Shown: in pieces, positions 6,662-11,572 of the stretch
How the letters are laid out: each line of letters begins with the position of its first letter
Position numbering within the stretch: the stretch's first letter is position 1
Source of the DNA: Perlabentimonas sp046542995
GTDB taxonomy: Bacteria > Bacteroidota > Bacteroidia > Bacteroidales > Tenuifilaceae
DNA length: 11,572 bases
NCBI GenBank assembly: GCA_046542995.1
Contig: JBKHAH010000089.1
Location: 1 to 11,572, forward strand
Reading direction: 5' to 3'
Made by a program: the position numbers and the translations under genes
Notes under the pieces: model-generated
The model's input: only the letters and a program-made list of their open reading frames with translations
The model's database searches: none
What the model was told of the DNA's origin: nothing

Positions 6662-7693
6662 TTACCCCGTAACAGGGTCACTTGAATGCTCCCGAATGGT
6701 TTCTTCAATTTTATCAACCATGTTTTTTGAGCCAACTATAAACGGAACCCTCTGATGGAGAGTCTTGGGCTTAATATCAAGTATTCGCTCCTTACCGGTT
6801 GTTGCTTTACCACCAGCCTGCTCAGCTAAAAAGGCAATAGGGTTACATTCGTAAAGTAGCCGTAATTTTCCTTTTGGAGCCGTTGCTGTTTCGGGGTAAA
6901 TAAATACACCTCCTTTAAGCAGATTCCTGTGAAAATCTGCAACTAAAGATCCAATGTATCTGGCGGAGTAGGGGCGATTTGTGCTCTTGTCCTCAACCTG
7001 ACAGTACTTTATGTACTTTTGAATCCCTTTGGGCATTTTCACGTAGTTACCCTCGTTAATTGAGTAGATGGTTCCGTCTTCAGGGGTTTTAATATCGTAG
7101 TGGGATAAGCAGAATTCACCAATTGAAGGATCCAGAGTAAAGCCAAAAACACCATGCCCCGTACTGTATACAAGCATGGTTGATGAGCCATAAATAATGT
7201 ACCCGGCGGCAACCTGTTTAGAGCCTTCTTGTAAAAAATCATCTAGAACGGCTTTTGTACCCCTTGGACTAATCCTTCGGTAAATGCTAAAGATGGTGCC
7301 AATTGAGACGTTTACATCAATGTTCGAGGAACCATCAAGCGGGTCCATGCACACAATATAATTACCGTCCAGCGCTAAATCGCCATCAAAGGTTATAATG
7401 TCCTGATCCTCTTCCGATCCAACACCGCAGCATTGCCCCGAGGCTTTAATTGATTGGATAAACCTCCAGTTTGCAAATACATCAAGCTTCTTTTGCTCTT
7501 CGCCCTGAACGTTAACTTCTCCGGCTTGTCCTAGTATATCAACAAGTCCTGCTTTGTTAACTTTCTTATGAACAACCTTTGCAGCAACCCCCATGTGGTA
7601 AAGTAACCTTGTGAACTCACCTGTTGCGTATGGGAAATCTGCCTGACGCTCAATGATAAATTGCGTAAGAGTTTTGATTGTATATCCTTCCAT
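6662..7693 (-). CDS. fbp: Class I fructose-1,6-bisphosphatase
   Basis: The enzyme hydrolyses fructose 1,6-bisphosphate to fructose 6-phosphate, the committed gluconeogenic step, in the cytoplasm with Mg2+. I chose the ATG at 7693 (343 residues), because from MEGYTIKTLTQFI onward the protein aligns with the E. coli Fbp start. The frame stays open upstream to an ATG at 7867, but those 58 residues match nothing in the family. Key features are ATGEFTRLL (23-31, AMP-site region), the metal-binding acidic pair in SEEDQD (93-98), DPLDGSSNID (117-126), AAGYIIYGSSTMLVY (162-176), STNRPYSARYIGS (237-249) and LRLLYECNP (278-286). The similarity to E. coli class I FBPase is high throughout. One difference is NYIVCMDPLDG: Asn111 stands where E. 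coli and mammalian enzymes have the AMP-contacting Lys. It is divergent from the aspartate kinase gene and convergent with hutH. Confidence 0.95.
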   Translation of the reverse strand: MEGYTIKTLTQFIIERQADFPYATGEFTRLLYHMGVAAKVVHKKVNKAGLVDILGQAGEVNVQGEEQKKLDVFANWRFIQSIKASGQCCGVGSEEDQDIITFDGDLALDGNYIVCMDPLDGSSNIDVNVSIGTIFSIYRRISPRGTKAVLDDFLQEGSKQVAAGYIIYGSSTMLVYSTGHGVFGFTLDPSIGEFCLSHYDIKTPEDGTIYSINEGNYVKMPKGIQKYIKYCQVEDKSTNRPYSARYIGSLVADFHRNLLKGGVFIYPETATAPKGKLRLLYECNPIAFLAEQAGGKATTGKERILDIKPKTLHQRVPFIVGSKNMVDKIEETIREHSSDPVTG

Positions 7694-7725
7694 AACCGGA
7701 TAGTTTATCTTTAATTTTAGTTTGT

Positions 7726-7733
7726 TAAAGGTA
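7726..7733 (-). promoter_or_regulatory. Candidate -7 promoter element of fbp
   Basis: On the - strand the sequence is TACCTTTA, seven of eight matches to TAnnTTTG. It lies 32 bp upstream of the chosen fbp ATG, giving a leader of about 25 nt, similar to the neighbours. If real, it places the transcription start inside the upstream-extended reading frame and so supports the ATG at 7693. No clear TTTG is seen at the -33 position. Confidence 0.35.
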
Positions 7734-7776
7734 GCAATTTTAGCAATTATATTTAGATTTAAAAAAGTTTTTTCCT

Positions 7777-7790
7777 GTTTTAAAACGTTT
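7777..7790. promoter_or_regulatory. Overlapping palindromes, possible operator
   Basis: GTTTTAAAAC (7777-7786) is a perfect 10-bp palindrome and overlaps AAACGTTT (7783-7790), a perfect 8-bp palindrome. The latter has the A/T arms around a central CG seen in LacI-family operators. The site lies between the divergent fbp and aspartate kinase genes. Palindromes of this size arise by chance in AT-rich DNA, so this is only a candidate. Confidence 0.2.
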
Positions 7791-7878
7791 GCGTCTTGTT
7801 TGTGTAGACGATGCAAGTGGAAATGTAATTGAAAGCTTGCCGTTGGTATTGTATAAAGATACTTCATCGAATATTACT

Positions 7879-7910
7879 TTTGGTTTAATCAAAACTGTAA
7901 AGTAAGTTTG
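7879..7910 (+). promoter_or_regulatory. Bacteroidota-type promoter of the aspartate kinase gene
   Basis: TTTG (7879-7882) is followed after exactly 20 nt by TAAGTTTG (7903-7910). Both elements match the Bacteroidota primary-sigma consensus TTTG-N19-21-TAnnTTTG without a mismatch. Transcription should start near 7916, leaving about 22 nt before the ATG at 7939. That is too short for a lysine riboswitch or an attenuator, so leader-based control of this gene is unlikely. Confidence 0.75.
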
Positions 7911-7938
7911 TTGCTTGCATTAATCAATCAAAACATAG

Positions 7939-9204
7939 ATGAGTAGTCATAATATACAAGTATTTAAGTTTGGAGGAGCTTCAGTAAAATCTGCATATGC
8001 AATCAAAAATCTGGCTCAAATTCTCAGAGATCAGCATGGAGCATTGGTCATTGTTATTTCTGCCATTGGTAAAACTACCAATGCTTTGGAGAAAGTTTTA
8101 GAGGCATACATAAACGGTGCACCCCAACTATGGGAGGAGTTTTATAGTGTTAAGCACTACCACATAGATATTGTTAGCCAGCTTTTTCCTGAAAATAACA
8201 ATTTCAACATTGAGATTAACGAGCTATTTAGCCAAATGGAGACTTTGCTAAAAAAACCAGCGCTAGGTGACTATAATTTTTGTTACGACCAGTTTGTTTC
8301 CTATGGTGAGATTCTTTCAACAAGAATTATCTCATGTTACCTTAATACTGTTGGGATTAAAAACAGATGGGTTGACGCAAGGAGTATAATTCGTACCGAC
8401 GATAATTACCGAGAAGGGAATGTGATTTATGGCCTATCCCGATCCATTTGCCAAAGTTCCCTTAGTTTCGATAATCAGAGGATGTATATAACTCAGGGTT
8501 TTATTGGAGGAACAGAAGGAGGCTATACCACTACTTTAGGGCGAGAGGGCTCCGACTATACAGCTGCCCTGCTGGCTAATTTGTTAGACGCCCGGGATGT
8601 TACTATATGGAAAGATGTGCAGGGAGTGCTAAATGCCGACCCTAGAATTTTTGAGAAAACAACGAAACTTAAGGAGGTCTCTTTTAAGGAGGCGATTGAG
8701 TTGGCTTACTGCGGAGCTCAAATAATTCATCCTAAGACTATAAAACCTTTACAAAACAAGCAGATATCTCTCTATGTAAAATCGTTTTTAAATCCTGAAG
8801 CGGATGGTACATTAGTTTATCAAACCGAAAAAAAAATTAGCTACCCGCCTATTCTTATTCTTAAAAGGAAGCAGGTGCTAATTTCTTTATCTCCAAAAGA
8901 TTTCTCCTTTGTTATTGAGGATTGTTTAAGCAAGATCTTTGCTACGCTCTATTCGCACAGGGTTAAGGCAAATATAATTCAGAGTTCAGCCATAAGTTTC
9001 TCCATTTGTGTTGACGATGAGGAGCATTTTCTGCCCAGCGCCATTAATGAGTTGAAGGATAGTTTTACTGTTAAATATAATAGAGGACTCGACCTGCTAA
9101 CCATCAGGCATTACAGTAAGGAGGAGGTAGATAAGCAAACTCAGGGAAGAAAAGTGTTGCTTGAGCAGAAGACAAGGAGTACTATTCGTGTTGTGATGGA
9201 ATGA
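7939..9204 (+). CDS. lysC: Aspartate kinase, monofunctional with C-terminal ACT region
   Basis: The enzyme phosphorylates L-aspartate to aspartyl-4-phosphate, the first step toward lysine, diaminopimelate, threonine and methionine. The 421 residues hold an N-terminal amino-acid kinase domain (about 5-290) and an ACT-type region (about 310-421); there is no homoserine dehydrogenase fusion. KFGGAS (10-15) is the family signature. FVSYGEILSTRI (119-130), TTTLGREGSDYTAALLA (197-213), IWKDVQGVLNADPR (223-236) and AYCGAQIIHPKTI (256-268) are further kinase motifs. The loop reads GREGSD rather than the E. coli GRGGSD, which I recall as usual in Bacteroidota. The ACT part is poorly conserved but keeps the ending QKTRSTIRVV. 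It stands alone on its own promoter, divergent from fbp. The symbol lysC is by family; the inhibitor specificity cannot be read from the sequence. Confidence 0.93.
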   Translation: MSSHNIQVFKFGGASVKSAYAIKNLAQILRDQHGALVIVISAIGKTTNALEKVLEAYINGAPQLWEEFYSVKHYHIDIVSQLFPENNNFNIEINELFSQMETLLKKPALGDYNFCYDQFVSYGEILSTRIISCYLNTVGIKNRWVDARSIIRTDDNYREGNVIYGLSRSICQSSLSFDNQRMYITQGFIGGTEGGYTTTLGREGSDYTAALLANLLDARDVTIWKDVQGVLNADPRIFEKTTKLKEVSFKEAIELAYCGAQIIHPKTIKPLQNKQISLYVKSFLNPEADGTLVYQTEKKISYPPILILKRKQVLISLSPKDFSFVIEDCLSKIFATLYSHRVKANIIQSSAISFSICVDDEEHFLPSAINELKDSFTVKYNRGLDLLTIRHYSKEEVDKQTQGRKVLLEQKTRSTIRVVME

Positions 9205-9229
9205 AATGAGTTAATATCCTTGAACTAGT

Positions 9230-9249
9230 AATTGGTTTGCCCAATTTTT
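9230..9249 (+). terminator. Terminator-like hairpin after aspartate kinase
   Basis: AATTGG (9230-9235) pairs with CCAATT (9241-9246) around the loop TTTGC, and the + strand runs on to complete a TTTTT tract (9245-9249). It begins 26 bp past the aspartate kinase stop and ends one base from the stop codon of the convergent dihydroorotase gene. The stem is short and AT-rich, so efficiency may be modest. Confidence 0.45.
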
Positions 9250-9250
9250 G

Positions 9251-10594
9251 CTATCTATCAAATTCAAGGGGCATTCCCTTTACAGTTTCATTAAAAACGC
9301 CGTCTTCATATACCAATCGTCCATTTACAAAGGTGTGGGTTACTTTTGACCCAAATGTTTCACCCTCAAAAGGCGACCAGCCGCATTTATAAAGTATGTT
9401 CTTGGTATTAACTCGCCATTTTGCATAAGGATCAACCAGTACAATGTCTGCGTAATATCCTTCACGTATAAAACCTCGCTTCTTAATGCCAAAAAGTTCG
9501 GCTGGCGCATGGCACATCTTGTCCACAATCATTTCGATGGTGAACACTCCCTTTAAAACCAGTTCAAGCATTGCGGGCAATGAATGTTGCACCATTGGCC
9601 CTCCTGAAGGGCAGGTAAGGTATGTGTTTTCTTTTTCTGACAAGGTGTGAGGAGCATGATCTGTTGCAATAACGTCAATTTTGTTGTCAATGAGTGCTTG
9701 CGCTAAAGCTAGCCTATCCTTCTCTGCTTTTACTGCTGGATTCCATTTTATTCTACCTCCCAGCGTGTCATAATCATTCTCATTAAACCACAAATGGTGT
9801 ATGCAAACCTCTCCTGTTATTCTTTTTTTGCTTAGAGGGAGATTGTTCGACAGTAACGATAGTTCTTTTTCTGTTGATAGATGTAGGATATGAAGCCTCG
9901 CATTATGTTCTTTAGCCAGCTTAACAGCCAGGCTGCTGCTCAGAAAACATGCCTCTGAGCTTCGGATAAGTGGGTGGCAGGAAAAGGGGATAGAGTCTCC
10001 ATATACCTTATTATAATAAGAGGTATTCTTCTTAATGGTGTTTTCATCCTCACAGTGGGTAGCAATCAGCACAGGCGACGATTTGAATATCTTTTCAAGC
10101 GAGGTAATGCTATCAACCAGCATATTACCAGTTGATGACCCCATAAATACTTTAACTCCGCAAACATCTTTGGGGTTTACATTAATAATCTCATTTATGT
10201 TTTCATTAGTAGCACCAAGGTAAAAGGAATAGTTTGCTAGCGATTTACTGCTTGCCAGTTCAAACTTTTTATTTAGCTCTTCATGGTTTGTTGTTTGAGG
10301 TTTTGTGTTGGGCATCTCCATATAGGAGGTTATTCCACCAGCAACCGCTGCTTTCGACTCTGTAAGGATATCACCCTTTCTTGTTAAGCCAGGCTCTCTA
10401 AAATGCACCTGATCATCAATTATTCCGGGCAGTAAAAATTTTCCGCTGGCATCAATTATAGCATCATGTTTAAAGTCATCACTTACGATATTCTGAGCAA
10501 TTTTCTCAATTAATCCATCGCGGATAACCAAATCGCTAAGCGTATGCTTCCCTTCGTTAATTACAGTTGCATTTTTTATTACTATTGTGCTCAT
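9251..10594 (-). CDS. pyrC: Dihydroorotase
   Basis: The enzyme cyclises N-carbamoyl-L-aspartate to dihydroorotate, the third step of pyrimidine synthesis, in the cytoplasm. It is a 447-residue amidohydrolase, close in motif pattern to the Porphyromonas gingivalis dihydroorotase as I recall it. Visible active-site elements are DDQVHFREPG (60-69), MEMPNT (92-97), GVKVFMGSSTGNM (146-158) with the probable carboxylated Lys148, IATHCEDE with His180, LHILHLSTEKE with His238, and IATDHAPH with the catalytic Asp312. Allantoinase and hydantoinase are relatives, but GSSTGNM and WSPFEG (406-411) fit dihydroorotase better. The metal-binding HxH pair reads Gln62-Val-His64, so its first His is replaced. 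The gene starts 12 bp after the glycosyltransferase stop, so both are probably one transcript. No other pyr genes are present. Confidence 0.92.
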   Translation of the reverse strand: MSTIVIKNATVINEGKHTLSDLVIRDGLIEKIAQNIVSDDFKHDAIIDASGKFLLPGIIDDQVHFREPGLTRKGDILTESKAAVAGGITSYMEMPNTKPQTTNHEELNKKFELASSKSLANYSFYLGATNENINEIINVNPKDVCGVKVFMGSSTGNMLVDSITSLEKIFKSSPVLIATHCEDENTIKKNTSYYNKVYGDSIPFSCHPLIRSSEACFLSSSLAVKLAKEHNARLHILHLSTEKELSLLSNNLPLSKKRITGEVCIHHLWFNENDYDTLGGRIKWNPAVKAEKDRLALAQALIDNKIDVIATDHAPHTLSEKENTYLTCPSGGPMVQHSLPAMLELVLKGVFTIEMIVDKMCHAPAELFGIKKRGFIREGYYADIVLVDPYAKWRVNTKNILYKCGWSPFEGETFGSKVTHTFVNGRLVYEDGVFNETVKGMPLEFDR

Positions 10595-10606
10595 CTTACT
10601 ATAGGC

Positions 10607-11356
10607 TTACTGCTCAATATCCACTCTTTTATAATCCTTGAATAAGCTTTTAAATTTCATGCTCATTATCCCCCATAATGCCTCGTTAAAAATACCACCA
10701 CTCATTTTCGAAACGCCTTCCCTTCGTTCTGTAAAAACTATTGGGACCTCAACAATTTTAAAGCCTAATTTCCATGCCGTAAACTTCATTTCAATTTGAA
10801 ATCCGTAGCCTTTAAGTTTAATCCTATTTAAGTCGATGGCTTTTAGCACTTCCGCTTTGTAGCATTTAAAGCCGGCTGTAGTGTCCATTATTTTCATCCT
10901 GGTTATAAACCGTACATAGGATGATGCGCAGTACGACATCAAAACGCGTCCAATGGGCCAGTTAATAACATTTACACCTTTTATATATCGCGAGCCTATG
11001 GCAACATCCGCTCCCTTTACGCACGCATCATACAATAGGATTAGATCGTCCGGATTATGAGAGAAATCGGCGTCCATCTCAAAAATATAGGCATAGCCAT
11101 TGTTTATAGCCCATTTAAACCCGGTTATATAGGCGGTACCTAAACCTAACTTCCCTTCTCTTTCAATTAAAAACAGCCTACCCTTATACTCGTCCTGTAA
11201 TTCTTTTATTATTGTAGATGTCCCATCGGGTGATCCATCATCAATTATTAACAGGTGAAAATTTCCACTTAACGAGAGTACTTTACGAACCATTGGTTCA
11301 ATATTGTCTTTCTCGTTATAAGTTGGAATAACTACAAGTTTCTCTTTACTAGGCAT
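10607..11356 (-). CDS. GT2 glycosyltransferase, polyprenol-phosphate mannose synthase (DPM1) type
   Basis: This probably transfers a sugar, typically mannose from GDP-mannose, to a polyprenyl phosphate at the cytoplasmic face of the inner membrane, giving a lipid-linked donor for envelope glycans or protein glycosylation. The 249-residue protein is a single GT-A domain: VVIPTYNE (8-15), IIDDGSPDGT (37-46), KLGLGTAY (69-76), the DxD-type metal site EMDADFSH (93-100), GSRY (121-124), DTTAGFKCY (158-166) and RREGVSKMSG (211-220). No transmembrane segments follow, as in human DPM1 and unlike types with a membrane tail, so membrane contact must be peripheral or through a partner. The sugar and acceptor cannot be fixed from sequence. 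It is the first gene of a unit with pyrC, a pairing I recall from other Bacteroidota. Its start lies right after an AT-rich leader. Confidence 0.85.
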   Translation of the reverse strand: MPSKEKLVVIPTYNEKDNIEPMVRKVLSLSGNFHLLIIDDGSPDGTSTIIKELQDEYKGRLFLIEREGKLGLGTAYITGFKWAINNGYAYIFEMDADFSHNPDDLILLYDACVKGADVAIGSRYIKGVNVINWPIGRVLMSYCASSYVRFITRMKIMDTTAGFKCYKAEVLKAIDLNRIKLKGYGFQIEMKFTAWKLGFKIVEVPIVFTERREGVSKMSGGIFNEALWGIMSMKFKSLFKDYKRVDIEQ

Positions 11357-11426
11357 TTTATTAATATTCTGTTATCAAACGCTATCAATATGTCTTCTAA
11401 AATCTACTGTATATAATATGATAATG

Positions 11427-11434
11427 CGAAGATA
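11427..11434 (-). promoter_or_regulatory. Weak candidate -7 element for the glycosyltransferase-pyrC unit
   Basis: On the - strand the sequence is TATCTTCG, one mismatch from TAnnTTTG. It is 70 bp upstream of the glycosyltransferase ATG, and no TTTG is seen at the proper distance. The 11357-11572 stretch holds nothing else that I can support: it is AT-rich upstream DNA with no plausible reading frame. Confidence 0.25.
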
Positions 11435-11572
11435 AGCTATTTAGTTGAATTAAGAAGGCAGAAAAGATTGCATTTTTTTATGATTATAATAACCACAACA
11501 ACAAGGGGTTGCGCCCATCCTCAAAAATAAATTAAAAAAAGGGTTAAAAATATTTGGAGAAGTGGGATGGTA

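Noticed and set aside
7694..7867. Upstream extension of the fbp reading frame (58 extra residues from an ATG at 7867)
   Set aside because: Family alignment begins at MEGYTIKTL; the extension matches no FBPase and would contain the candidate fbp promoter element.
11549..11556. AATATTTG near the right edge as a rightward promoter -7 element
   Set aside because: One mismatch, no -33 partner, and no gene visible downstream within the window.

Overview
The window reads as an ordinary chromosomal stretch from a member of the Bacteroidota. The evidence is convergent: promoters of the type TTTG-N20-TAnnTTTG (clearest before the aspartate kinase gene at 7879-7910), start codons without a strong Shine-Dalgarno sequence, a dihydroorotase with the DDQVHFREPG active-site variant that I recall from Porphyromonas/Bacteroides-type enzymes, an exported TPR-CHAT protein with an FAQ-type signal peptide end, and AT-rich intergenic DNA. 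I cannot place it below phylum level. The E. coli-like class I fructose-bisphosphatase argues mildly against gut Bacteroides.

Layout: (1) 1-106, a strong 12-bp hairpin terminator. (2) 107-2965 (-), a 952-residue exported protein with TPR-like helical repeats and a C-terminal CHAT (caspase-like) peptidase domain with intact His818/Cys866. (3) 2966-3578, a 613-bp region without a gene that holds the divergent promoters, a symmetric inverted repeat and one copy of a dispersed repeat. (4) 3579-6514 (+), hisS and hutH, 47 bp apart: histidyl-tRNA synthetase followed by histidine ammonia-lyase. (5) 6515-6661, a convergent junction with a hairpin and the second copy of the dispersed repeat. (6) 6662-7693 (-), fbp, divergent from (7) 7939-9204 (+), a monofunctional aspartate kinase. 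(8) 9205-9250, a short convergent junction with a terminator-like hairpin. (9) 9251-11356 (-), a two-gene unit of a DPM1-like GT2 glycosyltransferase followed 12 bp later by dihydroorotase. (10) 11357-11572, upstream DNA in which I see no gene.

The genes are mostly core metabolism: histidine use (charging and deamination), gluconeogenesis (FBPase), entry into the aspartate amino-acid family (lysine, threonine, methionine, diaminopimelate), pyrimidine synthesis, and polyprenol-linked sugar transfer for the envelope. They do not form one pathway. The hisS-hutH pair and the glycosyltransferase-pyrC pair look like transcription units of convenience. No mobile element, CRISPR array, phage gene, tRNA or rRNA was seen.

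I did not find a clear undescribed multi-gene system. The observations most worth following are the orphan exported CHAT protease, the hisS-hutH linkage, the repeat shared by two intergenic regions, the Gln in place of the first metal-binding His in dihydroorotase, and an Asn in place of the usual AMP-contact Lys in FBPase.
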